Below, piece after piece: positions 1 through 8,457 of a stretch of DNA of 64,000 bases (its first letter is position 1; each line of letters opens with the position of its first letter). The notes beneath the pieces are model-generated. The model was not told where the DNA came from. It was given only the letters and a program-made list of their open reading frames with translations, and did no database searches. Origin of the DNA: Campylobacter sp. VBCF_01 NA2 (lineage in GTDB: Bacteria; Campylobacterota; Campylobacteria; Campylobacterales; Campylobacteraceae). The stretch spans positions 682,001-746,000 of the forward strand of contig NZ_CP115607.1 in assembly GCF_027797205.1 (NCBI RefSeq). Reading direction: 5' to 3'. The translations under genes and the position numbers were made by a program.

Positions 1-131
1 AGCTTAGCGGGATCGACTAGCATACCGTCGTTAAACTCAGCGTTTGCCTCCAACAAATCGCGAAAAAGCACAGGTTTATCCGAGATATGAAACATAATAT
101 TTAAAATTTTGTCTTTGCAGTTTTTATTCAT
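1..131 (-). CDS. Hypothetical protein, N-terminal fragment (cut by window edge)
   Basis: An open frame runs leftward from an ATG at 131-129 to the window edge and encodes 43 residues beginning MNKNCKDKILNIMFHISDKP. A GGAA ribosome site lies about 8 bases upstream on the minus strand. No domain can be recognised from this much. It is divergent from the aminotransferase gene starting at 219, so the two share an intergenic region of less than 90 bp. The rest of the gene lies outside the window. Confidence 0.6.
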   Translation of the reverse strand, partial: MNKNCKDKILNIMFHISDKPVLFRDLLEANAEFNDGMLVDPAK

Positions 132-218
132 CTTTTTTCCTTCTCAAATTTGGCGCCATTATATCTGAATTTTAATTTTTATAAGATAAAATCACCTTTT
201 AAATTTAAGGAGAGCGTA

Positions 219-1097
219 ATGTTTGAGATAGCTAATATGAATAACGATGATTTTGTCTATATCAATGGCGAAATCGTGCGCGCCAAAGACGCTGCGATAA
301 GCCCATTTGACCGCGGTTTCATGCTAGGGGACGGCATTTATGAGGCTGCACCCGTGGTAAATGGCAAAATTTGCGATAAAGCCGATTTCTGGGAGAGATT
401 TGAAAATTCTGTCGCACAAATCGAGCTTAAAATCCCATATACTCACGAAGAATACGAGGCATTTTTAAACGAAGTCATCGCCAAAAACGGCGTAAAAGAG
501 GGCGTGGTTTATACACAAATCACCCGTGGTGCGGCGTTTAGGGACTTCGACTATACTGATACGAAGCCGACCGTGTTTGCCTATGCCTTTTCAAAAGTGA
601 TTTTCGATAATCCTCTTGGCACCAAAGGTATCGAAATCGTAAGCCTGCCTGAGATTCGCTGGCATAGACGCGATATCAAATCAATCTCGCTTTTAGCGCA
701 GTGTATCTCAAAGCACCTAGCGCATAAGGCTGGGGCTTTCGAGTGCTTTTTGGTAGAAGACGGCTTGGTGACTGAGTGTTCGAGTTCGAGTGCGTTTATC
801 ATAAAAGACGGCGTTTTGATTACCAGGCCGCTATCGCACGACATTTTGCCGGGCATTAGACGCAAGGTGATTTTGGGCTTTGCGGGCGAGCTTGGGCTAA
901 AAGTCGAGCAAAGGGCGTTTAGCATGGAGGAAGTCTATGGCGCGGACGAGGTTTTCATCAGCGCAGCTTCTTTGATGGCGATCCCTGTCATCAAAGCTGA
1001 CGGCAAGCCGATAAATGGCGGCAAAATCGGCAAATTTACCCCGCTAATTCGCGAGCGCTACGCCAAACACCTAAAAGAACAAGCTGGGCTTTTATAA
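219..1097 (+). CDS. dat: D-amino acid aminotransferase (class IV PLP enzyme)
   Basis: Pyridoxal-phosphate aminotransferase of fold type IV, most like D-alanine transaminase, which interconverts D-alanine and D-glutamate for peptidoglycan; branched-chain aminotransferases are the nearest alternative. Seen: FDRGFMLGDGIYEA near the N-terminus, the probable Schiff-base lysine in RRDIKSISLL at about residue 154, then TECSSSSAFI and LPGIRR, the usual order of class IV motifs. At 292 residues it has normal family length. The frame is open from 150, but the ATG at 219 is preferred because AAGGAG sits 6 bases upstream and the family starts there. A copy of the 3'-end repeat described below lies 85 bp after the stop. 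Confidence 0.88.
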   Translation: MFEIANMNNDDFVYINGEIVRAKDAAISPFDRGFMLGDGIYEAAPVVNGKICDKADFWERFENSVAQIELKIPYTHEEYEAFLNEVIAKNGVKEGVVYTQITRGAAFRDFDYTDTKPTVFAYAFSKVIFDNPLGTKGIEIVSLPEIRWHRRDIKSISLLAQCISKHLAHKAGAFECFLVEDGLVTECSSSSAFIIKDGVLITRPLSHDILPGIRRKVILGFAGELGLKVEQRAFSMEEVYGADEVFISAASLMAIPVIKADGKPINGGKIGKFTPLIRERYAKHLKEQAGLL

Positions 1098-1181
1098 TTT
1101 TGCTTTGAAATTTTGCTCGAATTTTATTTAAATTCGGGCAAAATTTGGCAAATTTAATCAAATTTTTAAAATTCAAAATTC

Positions 1182-1231
1182 TAAAATTTCGCTTCGCAAT
1201 CCAGAAACACTGCGCCTGAAATTTTGATTTT
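1182..1231 (+). repeat. 3'-end dispersed repeat, copy 1
   Basis: A unit of about 50 bp beginning TAAAATTTCGC and containing CACTGCGCC followed by GAAATTTTG. It closely resembles units at 12670-12720 and 37571-37621, and its core recurs at 12932, 12978, 37633, 37797, 50530 and 52725. This copy follows dat on the same strand. It is non-coding and has no strong hairpin. Confidence 0.65.
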
Positions 1232-1333
1232 TGATTTTGTTTGATTTGGCATGGCAGAAATTCTTGTTTGGTATATCGGCAAGCAAGTATCTCCGCTCTA
1301 TGGCGCTTAAAATTTGGATTTCAAGGAAAAACT

Positions 1334-1693
1334 GTGTTAGATATTGTAAAGATGATTTTAGGCTATATAATCCCATACGAATTATTTTTATATATGCCGT
1401 TTCAGGTTATTTTATTTGTTTTTTTCACATGGTTTTTGATGATAATTTCATTGTTTGGAATTTTAATTTCTGCATTTTTTAAACGAGTTGCATACAAAAA
1501 AATACTCATAAAGTTATTAAAAATTACCATGCTTTTTATGTGGTTAAGTTTTATAATTTCATATTGCTATTATTGTGGCTATGTCGCTAGTTACGGAATA
1601 TCGCAAGTTCATATTTATAAACCTGTTTTTTATCTATTTGGAATTGTAATAGTGAATATTTTAGTTTATTTATATATGATATCAACGAAATAG
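1334..1693 (+). CDS. Small AT-rich membrane protein, unknown function
   Basis: A 119-residue protein made almost wholly of hydrophobic segments, with about three to four membrane spans (for example FQVILFVFFTWFLMIISLFG and ITMLFMWLSFIISYCYYCGY) separated by short basic loops. The proposed start is a GTG at 1334 with AAGGAAAA about 4 bases upstream. The frame extends further 5', but that part crosses the repeat and reads like non-coding DNA. The base composition is clearly more AT-rich than that of neighbouring genes, which suggests later acquisition. No family recognised. It is followed by a strong hairpin. Whether it is expressed is uncertain. Confidence 0.5.
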   Translation: MLDIVKMILGYIIPYELFLYMPFQVILFVFFTWFLMIISLFGILISAFFKRVAYKKILIKLLKITMLFMWLSFIISYCYYCGYVASYGISQVHIYKPVFYLFGIVIVNILVYLYMISTK

Positions 1694-1706
1694 TAAAAGA
1701 AGCTAT

Positions 1707-1736
1707 TTTATGGTGGGTATCCTTGCCCACCATAAA
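1707..1736. terminator. Perfect 11-bp hairpin between convergent genes
   Basis: TTTATGGTGGG at 1707-1717 pairs exactly with CCCACCATAAA at 1726-1736 around an 8-base loop. It lies 13 bp after the stop of the small membrane protein and 30 bp past the end of the convergent helicase gene, so it could end transcription from both sides. Flanking T-richness is only moderate. Confidence 0.6.
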
Positions 1737-1766
1737 GATTAAAAACAATAAATCTAATGCAAAATT

Positions 1767-3110
1767 TCACAAAATTTGATTATAAATTTTAAAAAATTCA
1801 TTTTCTTCGTAAAATTTCACCACGGCTTTGTCGATTTTGACTATGCGCGAAAGGTAGGCGTAAAGACCTTCTTTGCGCGTGTAGAGGATTTTTAAGCCGT
1901 CTAGGCTCGTGGCGCGTGAGAGCGCGACATAGAGTTGGCCGTTGGCAAAAATCCTATCGATATCGCAGGCTAGGTTTTCGATACTCATGCCCTGGGATTT
2001 GTGGATTGTGATCGCGTAGGCGAGTTTTAGCGGGAATTGATAATACCGCGCGATTAAAAAATCGCTCGCCTCGTCCTCGTCCGCTCTAATCTCGCTGTAA
2101 TCATACCCCGCGCGCTCGACTCGCACGAAGGCGCCTGATTTTTTGCGCACTACGATAGATTCGATTTCGCCAAAGCCGTTTAGCTCGATATTTTCTACCA
2201 CGCCACTTTCGCCGTTGTAAAACTCGCCTGATTTATTCATCGTAAAAAGCACTTTTGCGCCGACTTTTAGGCGCAGGGATTGGCTTAAATTCAGCGAATT
2301 TAGCCATTTTGAAATTTTATTATCATCGTAAGTGTTTTCGTGGATTTCGCATAGCCCCTCGCACAGATACAGCCTCGAATCTAGCGCGGCTAGCTTAGCT
2401 TCGTTTATCGCATCGACCTCGGCATTTCGCCCAGAGATTATGGTCGCATTATCGTCTAAACTCTCACGCGGAGTGATTAAATTCGCCAAAAATTTGGCTA
2501 AATTTTCGCTAATTTTGCCAAGCCTGATTTGTGATAAAATTTCATACAAACTCTCATCGTCCGTGCGCTTAGAACCTAGCATTTCTATGTAGAAAAACTT
2601 CATCTCCTCCCATGCGTGCGTGCCAAAGGCATATTCGCTCATACGCAAAAGCGAGCCTTGTTTGCTAGCACTTAGCTCGTCTTTTTTGACGACTGGCGGG
2701 AGTTGATAAAAATCGCCCGTTACTAGCAAATGACCGCTAAATTTGGACTTTACGAGGCGATATTCGATCATCTCAAAGACATCAGCGCCGACCATTGAAA
2801 TCTCATCAAGCACGATTAAATCAGTAATTGAGAGAATTTTGTTAAGTTCAGTTATTTTGGCTTTTTGCGAGCGGTCTAATTTTTTTAGTTCTTCAAAATT
2901 TTTGCTAATGCCAAATTTAAAAAAACTATGCAAGGTTACACCGCCGATTTCTACGGCACTAATGCCGGTTGAGCCTAGCACGATGACGATTTTGCCGTGA
3001 GTGCGAAACTCTTCGATGACGCCTTTGACGACATAGCTTTTGCCTACACCGCCACCGCCTGTGATAAATACATTTTGTGATTTGAGCTTTTGTGATACGA
3101 AATTAATCAA
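1767..3110 (-). CDS. Pif1/RecD-like SF1B DNA helicase
   Basis: ATP-dependent helicase of superfamily 1B. Seen in order: Walker A GGGGVGKS at residues 18-25, Walker B LDEIS around 101-105, the Pif1-type motif III GDFYQLPPV at 132-140, and the C-terminal signature AITIHKSQGMS (365-374) followed by QLYVALSRATS (391-401). This domain order and the 447-residue length fit compact bacterial Pif1-like proteins, whose eukaryotic relatives unwind G-quadruplexes and D-loops. The start is a TTG at 3110 with AGGA seven bases upstream; no better in-frame ATG exists. It is divergently arranged with the NlpC lipoprotein, with only 55 bp between the two starts. The role in this organism is inferred. Confidence 0.85.
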   Translation of the reverse strand: MINFVSQKLKSQNVFITGGGGVGKSYVVKGVIEEFRTHGKIVIVLGSTGISAVEIGGVTLHSFFKFGISKNFEELKKLDRSQKAKITELNKILSITDLIVLDEISMVGADVFEMIEYRLVKSKFSGHLLVTGDFYQLPPVVKKDELSASKQGSLLRMSEYAFGTHAWEEMKFFYIEMLGSKRTDDESLYEILSQIRLGKISENLAKFLANLITPRESLDDNATIISGRNAEVDAINEAKLAALDSRLYLCEGLCEIHENTYDDNKISKWLNSLNLSQSLRLKVGAKVLFTMNKSGEFYNGESGVVENIELNGFGEIESIVVRKKSGAFVRVERAGYDYSEIRADEDEASDFLIARYYQFPLKLAYAITIHKSQGMSIENLACDIDRIFANGQLYVALSRATSLDGLKILYTRKEGLYAYLSRIVKIDKAVVKFYEENEFFKIYNQIL

Positions 3111-3165
3111 ATTTTATCCTGTTTTTTGGCAAAATTATAGCCAAAAATTTTTAAAGGTAGCAGTT

Positions 3166-4497
3166 TTGAGAAGGCAAATTTTAATATTTATAACATTTAT
3201 GTGGATTTTGGCTGGTTGTGCCTCGCACACGCCACAAAAATCCAAATTTATCCCCGAAAATCCAGAGGTTTTGGCATTGGAATTTGAGCAAAGTGCGGAA
3301 ATTTTGCCACCTGTGAGCGCCCAAAGCGTGGCAAGTGGGGAGAATTTTAAGGAAAAGTATTTTCGCGTTTGGGACGCTGAAAAAATAACCGCTAGCCCAA
3401 AGGACGCATTTTGGGGGCTAAACTACGCTAAGGGCAGGCATTTTGATCTAGGGGGAAACATCTACACGCAAGCCGTGTATGATGCCATGCACGAAAATGC
3501 GAACAAAAAAGCTCTTGGTAGCGTAAATATCCCAGCAATCACCATAAAAAACACGCTTTTGCGAAATATTCCAAGCGATATGCCGATTTTTGGCGATCCT
3601 AGCGAGCCTGGCGAGGGCGAGCCTTTTGATTATGCGGCAAATTCGGCTCTTGGCGTGGGATATCCGCTTTTTATCTCGCATTTTAGCAAAGACGGCGTCT
3701 GGGCGTTCGTGCAAAATGACGGCGTGTGGGGCTGGGTGAAGACTAGCGATGTGCAAGAAATGGGGATAAACGGCGCTAGCGCGTATAAAAATTCGAAATT
3801 TATAGCGATTTTGCAGGATAATGCGCCGATTTTTGACGAGAATAGGCGTGAAATTTTTAGAGCGCGCACGGGGACGATTTTGCCGTATGATTTCGCTGGT
3901 GGCGGGCTATATGGTGGCAAGATGATTAGCAAAGAGGGCGTGAGAGCGTATTTTGTGGAGGATAAATTTGCCAGAATTTGGCCAGCCGAGCTAAATAGCG
4001 AAAACGCAAAACTAATCAGCGCAAGCCTGATAGGGCAAAAATACGGCTGGGGCGGATACAAACTGCTGCGCGATTGCTCGCTACTGACAAAGGATTTTTT
4101 GGCGAATTTTGGGCTTTGGCTCCCAAGGAATTCAAAGGCGCAATCAAAGCGCGGAAGGACATTTTCGCTAGCAAATTTAAGTGCGAGCGAGAAGCTAAAT
4201 TTGATCAAAACACACGCCAAACCTTATGCGAGCGTGATTTATATGCCAGGGCATGTAATGCTCTATGTAGGCGAGATAGAGGGCGCACCAGCCGTGCTTC
4301 ACAATGTCTGGGGGCTAAGGCGTATGAATAAAGAGCGCGCGGTGATTGGCAAAACGGCGATTACCTCACTAAGCATAGGCGAGGATAGGGCTGATATCGC
4401 AGAAGATAGATTGCTAATCTCGCGTATTAGCGCATTTAGCGTGCTTAGCGAAGACGACGGGGTTAGCATACGAGAACTTTTTGGACTAGAAAAATGA
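3166..4497 (+). CDS. SH3-domain NlpC/P60 family lipoprotein (cell-wall hydrolase)
   Basis: A predicted outer-membrane or periplasmic lipoprotein of the NlpC/P60 cysteine peptidase family, which cuts peptide stems in peptidoglycan. Residues 1-18 form a lipoprotein signal ending LAGC, with the lipid-carrying cysteine at 18. The middle (about 100-280) has SH3-like segments such as DGVWGWVKTSDV. The catalytic domain follows, with Cys304 in RDCS, His363 in PGHVMLYVGE and His379 in LHNVW, so the triad is intact. The frame is open much further upstream, but TTG at 3166 fits best: it follows AAAGGTAG and begins the signal peptide directly. It overlaps the next gene by 4 bp (ATGA). Confidence 0.83.
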   Translation: MRRQILIFITFMWILAGCASHTPQKSKFIPENPEVLALEFEQSAEILPPVSAQSVASGENFKEKYFRVWDAEKITASPKDAFWGLNYAKGRHFDLGGNIYTQAVYDAMHENANKKALGSVNIPAITIKNTLLRNIPSDMPIFGDPSEPGEGEPFDYAANSALGVGYPLFISHFSKDGVWAFVQNDGVWGWVKTSDVQEMGINGASAYKNSKFIAILQDNAPIFDENRREIFRARTGTILPYDFAGGGLYGGKMISKEGVRAYFVEDKFARIWPAELNSENAKLISASLIGQKYGWGGYKLLRDCSLLTKDFLANFGLWLPRNSKAQSKRGRTFSLANLSASEKLNLIKTHAKPYASVIYMPGHVMLYVGEIEGAPAVLHNVWGLRRMNKERAVIGKTAITSLSIGEDRADIAEDRLLISRISAFSVLSEDDGVSIRELFGLEK

Positions 4498-5450
4498 GAT
4501 CGAAACTTTACAACGACAATCTTTTAATCGAAGCCCAAACCCATATTGATAGACTTCATTTAAATATCGCGTGGGAGCGGTTTTGTGAATTTTACAAAAA
4601 GGCTGGCGCGATACGCAAAAACGATGAGTATTTGCTAGGGCTTTTTGGGGCGTGTTTGGGATATCTGCCTGATGAGGGTATGAAATTTATGGACTATGGC
4701 GCGCATATCATAGATGAGGGCAGGGTCATAGGGATAATCGAAATTTTAAATGAGGCAAACCCTGATAAAAATTTGGTTATTCCAAGGGCGTTTGCTAGGC
4801 TTGGCGAGCACGAGGAGGCTAGATATCTCATTATCACGGATAAAAAAATTTTGAGATTTTACCTAGATTACGAAGCGCAGTGGCAGAGCTTTTATTTTGA
4901 AGATTTGGATTTTTTGGAATTTTGCAAATTTTACGCACTACTAAATTACAACGCCCTAAAATCCGGTATCCCAGTGACGATGAGGGAGCGCACGGCGTAT
5001 CGCGAACAAGATATTTCTAGCAAACTTTACCGAAATTTTAAAATTTTTCGTATGTCGCTTTTCGAGGATATGTGTATCCAAAACGAGAGCTTAAATCATC
5101 TTTTGCTAAGCGAGGCGTTAAATAAGCTTTGCGATAGGATAATTTTCGCGATTTATGCTTCGCACAACGAGCTTTTGCCAAGTGGAGCGCTAGAAAGCGT
5201 GCAAACATACGACGAGCTAAAAAGCCTTTTTGCGCTTATTCACACGGGGGACGATGAGCGTGGCGTGGTGAGATTTAACGGAGATTTGTTTGCGCCTGAT
5301 TTGCTTTTGGATAATCTTAAAATTAGCGATTTGGCATTGGAGTTAAATTTGATCTCCAAATACGATTACAAACTCGATGTTACGCCAGATATGCTCTCAT
5401 ACATACTATCGCAAATTTACAATTTCGAAGAAATTTTTCAAAAGAACTGA
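4494..5450 (+). CDS. Protein resembling the N-terminal half of a type IIG restriction-modification enzyme, without methyltransferase
   Basis: A 318-residue protein translated from an ATGA overlap with the NlpC lipoprotein gene. From memory of the family, its motif order matches the region preceding the methyltransferase in type IIG (Eco57I/BREX PglX-like) enzymes: a nuclease-like stretch with MDYGAHII and GIIEIL (66-85), RYLIITDKKILRFY (110-123), then DRIIFAIYASHNELLP (214-229), ELKSLFALIHTG (241-252), FNGDLFAPDLLLDNL (261-275; the family has YNGGLF) and SKYDYKLDVTPDMLSYILSQIY. It stops exactly where the methyltransferase should begin, and no such domain follows. The expected lysine of the ExK nuclease motif is leucine. 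Probably a remnant or a repurposed protein; function unknown. Confidence 0.6.
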   Translation: MRSKLYNDNLLIEAQTHIDRLHLNIAWERFCEFYKKAGAIRKNDEYLLGLFGACLGYLPDEGMKFMDYGAHIIDEGRVIGIIEILNEANPDKNLVIPRAFARLGEHEEARYLIITDKKILRFYLDYEAQWQSFYFEDLDFLEFCKFYALLNYNALKSGIPVTMRERTAYREQDISSKLYRNFKIFRMSLFEDMCIQNESLNHLLLSEALNKLCDRIIFAIYASHNELLPSGALESVQTYDELKSLFALIHTGDDERGVVRFNGDLFAPDLLLDNLKISDLALELNLISKYDYKLDVTPDMLSYILSQIYNFEEIFQKN

Positions 5451-5464
5451 ATTTTAAAATTAAA

Positions 5465-5496
5465 AATTTCTTGCAGAATAAATTCTGCAAGAAATT
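5465..5496. terminator. Perfect 15-bp hairpin, bidirectional terminator
   Basis: AATTTCTTGCAGAAT at 5465-5479 pairs exactly with ATTCTGCAAGAAATT at 5482-5496 with only two loop bases. It lies between the convergent ends of the type IIG-like gene (5450) and dcuA (5501), with A/T-rich flanks on both sides. Confidence 0.8.
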
Positions 5497-5500
5497 AGTA

Positions 5501-6844
5501 TTAGATTAAGGCAGGAGCTACTAAGAAGCCTAACGCTACTGATAGCGCGACCATGATAGTTCCTGGGATGAAGAAGCTGTGATTGAATACATATTTTCCA
5601 ACTCTTGTTGTGCCTGTATCGTCCATAGCGATAGCACCCAAAGTCGTAGGATATGTAGGTAATACGAAAAGACCTGATACAGCAGCAAAAGAAGCAACCA
5701 AAACCCAAACTTGTCCAGCTGTCTCTGGGCTAGTCATACCAAGTGCTAATGCAACTGCTGGCATCATAACTTTTGTAGTTGCAGCTTGTGAATATAGCAA
5801 GCAGCTTAGGAAATATAAAACGATAGCTAAAACAAATGGATAGTTGCTAACGATATTTTTCGCTACATCTTTGAAAAGATCGATGTGGCCATTAACAAAT
5901 GTAGTTCCAAGCCATGCGATACCTACGACGCAGATACAAGCACTCATACCGCTTTGGAAAGTGTTTGCTTGTAATAGTTTGCCTGTATCGACTTTGCACA
6001 AAACTGTGATAAAAAAGCCGATTGTAAGCATAAAGCTAATAATAGCAGCGTCGCGAGAAAGGATTGGTTTTTCGACCAAACCAACGCTTTTTGAGATAGC
6101 AAGAGCGTAAGCAACGACAATCAAAACACCGATAGCAAAAATCGCAACTGAGCGTTTTGCAAATGGTTTTGGCTCAGCGTATTCTGTAACTTTAACCTCT
6201 GAAACTAAACCTTTTGCTAGTCTTTCTTGATAGATTGGATCTGATGAAAGGTCTAGTTTGAAAAATGTATTTACAAGAACCGCTGTAATAATCATAGCAA
6301 CAAATGTTGTTGAAATACAAATGAAAAGTAGTTTTGGATAGCTTACACCTAGTGGCTCAACAACACCTGTCATAGCTACGAACGCAGCTGAAATAGGTGA
6401 AGCTGTAATAGCGACTTGGCTTGATACAACTGAAAGCGCTAGTGGTGCGCTTGGTTTGATGTTTTGACCCTTAGCAACTTCTACGATAACTGGAATCATA
6501 GAAAACGCAGTGTGACCAGTACCAGCTAGGATTGTTAGCATATAAGTAACAGCCGGAGCTAGGATATTGATTTGTTTTGGGTGTTTGCGCAAAATTCTAG
6601 ACGCAATCTGAACCAAATAATCCAAACCACCTGCAACTTGCATAGCAGCAATCGCTGAAATAACTGATGCGATGATCAAAATAACATCTACTGGAATATC
6701 TTTGAATTCCACCTTCATACCGATAATCGCCATAACGACGATACCTAAACCGCCGGCGTATCCGACGCCCATGCCGCCTAAGCGAACGCCTAGGTAGATA
6801 CCAGCTAGCAATACGGCCAGTTGGACAAATAGCATAATATCCAT
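5501..6844 (-). CDS. dcuA: Anaerobic C4-dicarboxylate transporter, DcuA type
   Basis: An inner-membrane antiporter for aspartate, fumarate, malate and succinate. The 447 residues are almost wholly hydrophobic, with ten or more predicted spans. It carries IPVDVILIIASVISAIAAMQ, VAGGLDYLV, ILAGTGHTAF and VAITASPISAA, which match DcuA better than DcuB as I recall them. The ATG at 6844 follows AAAGGAG. It lies 70 bp downstream of aspA on the same strand, the arrangement known in C. jejuni, where the pair imports aspartate, deaminates it to fumarate, and exports succinate after fumarate respiration. Confidence 0.92.
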   Translation of the reverse strand: MDIMLFVQLAVLLAGIYLGVRLGGMGVGYAGGLGIVVMAIIGMKVEFKDIPVDVILIIASVISAIAAMQVAGGLDYLVQIASRILRKHPKQINILAPAVTYMLTILAGTGHTAFSMIPVIVEVAKGQNIKPSAPLALSVVSSQVAITASPISAAFVAMTGVVEPLGVSYPKLLFICISTTFVAMIITAVLVNTFFKLDLSSDPIYQERLAKGLVSEVKVTEYAEPKPFAKRSVAIFAIGVLIVVAYALAISKSVGLVEKPILSRDAAIISFMLTIGFFITVLCKVDTGKLLQANTFQSGMSACICVVGIAWLGTTFVNGHIDLFKDVAKNIVSNYPFVLAIVLYFLSCLLYSQAATTKVMMPAVALALGMTSPETAGQVWVLVASFAAVSGLFVLPTYPTTLGAIAMDDTGTTRVGKYVFNHSFFIPGTIMVALSVALGFLVAPALI

Positions 6845-6914
6845 GCAAGACTCCTTTGAAAATTCAAAACTCTAAATTTAGGGTAGGTCAAAATTTGACC
6901 TACCACGATAAAAT

Positions 6915-8324
6915 TTATTTACCTGTTTTTTTCATGCCAGGATTTAGCATGTTTTTAGGATCTAAAATTTTATCGATTTCTTCTTTTGTTAAATAACCGC
7001 GCTCTAAGCAGATATCGCCGACTGCTTTACCAGTTTGGAGAGCCTCTTTTGCGATACTTGCTGATTTTTCATAACCTAAAATTGGGTTAAATGCAGTTAC
7101 GATACCGACTGAGTTTAGCACTGATTTTAAGCAAGCTTCTGGATTTGCAGTTAGTTTTTTGATAGCTTTGTCGCTTAGTGTTTTAACTGCGTTTTCCAAG
7201 ATTACGATTGAGTTGAATAGATTATAAGCAATGCCTGGTTCGAAAGCGTTTAGTTCGAAATCGCCTCTTTCAGAGCATAGCATGATAGATACATCATTGC
7301 CGATGACTTCGTAGCATGCCTCGCCTACAACTTCGCAAATTACAGGATTTACCTTACCTGGCATGATTGAGCTACCTGGTTGCATTTGTGGTAGGTTGAT
7401 TTCGCCTAGACCGCATCTTGGGCCTGAATTCATTAGGCGTAAGTCGTTGATGATTTTGCTGATTCTTACAGCAGCTGTTTTTAGTGCGCCAGATACATGC
7501 ACGAAATCGCCTGTATCTTGTGTAGCTGCGATGAAATCCTCAGCTGGTTTGAACTCAACGCCAGTGATTTGGCTTAGGTGTTTTTCTACTACAAATTTAT
7601 AATCTGGGTGGCAGTTGATACCTGTGCCGATCGCAGTTGCGCCCATATTTAAAAAGCTCATTGACTCTCTTGCAGCTTTGATTTTTGCTATATCGCTTTT
7701 AATGTAGCTTGCAAAAGCGTGGAAGGTGTTGCCAAGTGTAGTTGGGACAGCGTCTTCAAGCTCTGTTCTACCCATTTTGATGATATCTTTGAAAGCCTCA
7801 GCTTTTTTCTCTAATTCGCCTTTTAGCTCTTCCATAGCAGCTAGCAAATCTGTAAGTTTAGCATAAGCTGCGACTTTGATTGAGCTAGGGTATGTATCGT
7901 TTGTGCTTTGGCCTAGGTTTGTGTGATCGTTCGGGTGGATGAATTGATATTCGCCTTTGGCATGACCTTGAATTTCAAGAGCGACATTTGTCAAAACCTC
8001 ATTGACATTCATATTTGTGCTAGTTCCTGCGCCGCCTTGGATCATATCTACTACGAATTGATCTGCGAATTCGCCTGCGATAACCTTGTCGCAAGCTGCT
8101 ACAAGCGCATCAGCAATTTCTGGTTTTAAAACGCCCAATTCTTTGTTTGAAAGTGCTGCTGCTTTTTTGATTTGTGCAAATGCTTTTACAAAAAATGGAT
8201 AATCGCCAAGTTTGCGACCTGTCATTTTGAAGTTGTCCAAAGCTCTGAAAGTCTGAACGCCATAGTATTTGTCGTTAGGAATTTCAAGCTCACCTATAAA
8301 ATCGTGTTCTTTTCTAGTTTCCAT
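6915..8324 (-). CDS. aspA: Aspartate ammonia-lyase (aspartase)
   Basis: Converts L-aspartate to fumarate and ammonia. It is a member of the fumarase/aspartase superfamily: TSTNMNVNE near residue 102, HPNDHTNLGQSTNDTYP around 130-146, and the mobile serine loop GSSIMPGKVNP near residue 320. Class II fumarase is the main alternative, but the IPNDKYYGVQTFRALDNF start and the dcuA neighbour favour aspartase. There is a choice between a GTG at 8327 and the adjacent ATG at 8324; the ATG is better spaced from AAAGGA. 469 residues, the usual length. Probably the first gene of an aspA-dcuA operon. Confidence 0.93.
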   Translation of the reverse strand: METRKEHDFIGELEIPNDKYYGVQTFRALDNFKMTGRKLGDYPFFVKAFAQIKKAAALSNKELGVLKPEIADALVAACDKVIAGEFADQFVVDMIQGGAGTSTNMNVNEVLTNVALEIQGHAKGEYQFIHPNDHTNLGQSTNDTYPSSIKVAAYAKLTDLLAAMEELKGELEKKAEAFKDIIKMGRTELEDAVPTTLGNTFHAFASYIKSDIAKIKAARESMSFLNMGATAIGTGINCHPDYKFVVEKHLSQITGVEFKPAEDFIAATQDTGDFVHVSGALKTAAVRISKIINDLRLMNSGPRCGLGEINLPQMQPGSSIMPGKVNPVICEVVGEACYEVIGNDVSIMLCSERGDFELNAFEPGIAYNLFNSIVILENAVKTLSDKAIKKLTANPEACLKSVLNSVGIVTAFNPILGYEKSASIAKEALQTGKAVGDICLERGYLTKEEIDKILDPKNMLNPGMKKTGK

Positions 8325-8457
8325 CACTAGTCCTTTCTGAAAGAATTTATGTGATTGTATTATTAAATACCTAAAAACAATCTTAAATTTTCGTTAAAAT
8401 GTTACTTTAAATTCAAAATTTTATAATTGTTATTTTTATTTTAAGATTTTTTTAAAT

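Noticed and set aside
1231-1482. Alternative frame overlapping the small membrane protein
   Set aside because: Starts inside the repeat, lacks a ribosome site, and is in a different frame from the better-supported GTG start at 1334.
3630-4220. 196-residue minus-strand frame
   Set aside because: Antisense shadow of the NlpC/P60 lipoprotein gene, without ribosome site or recognisable domain.
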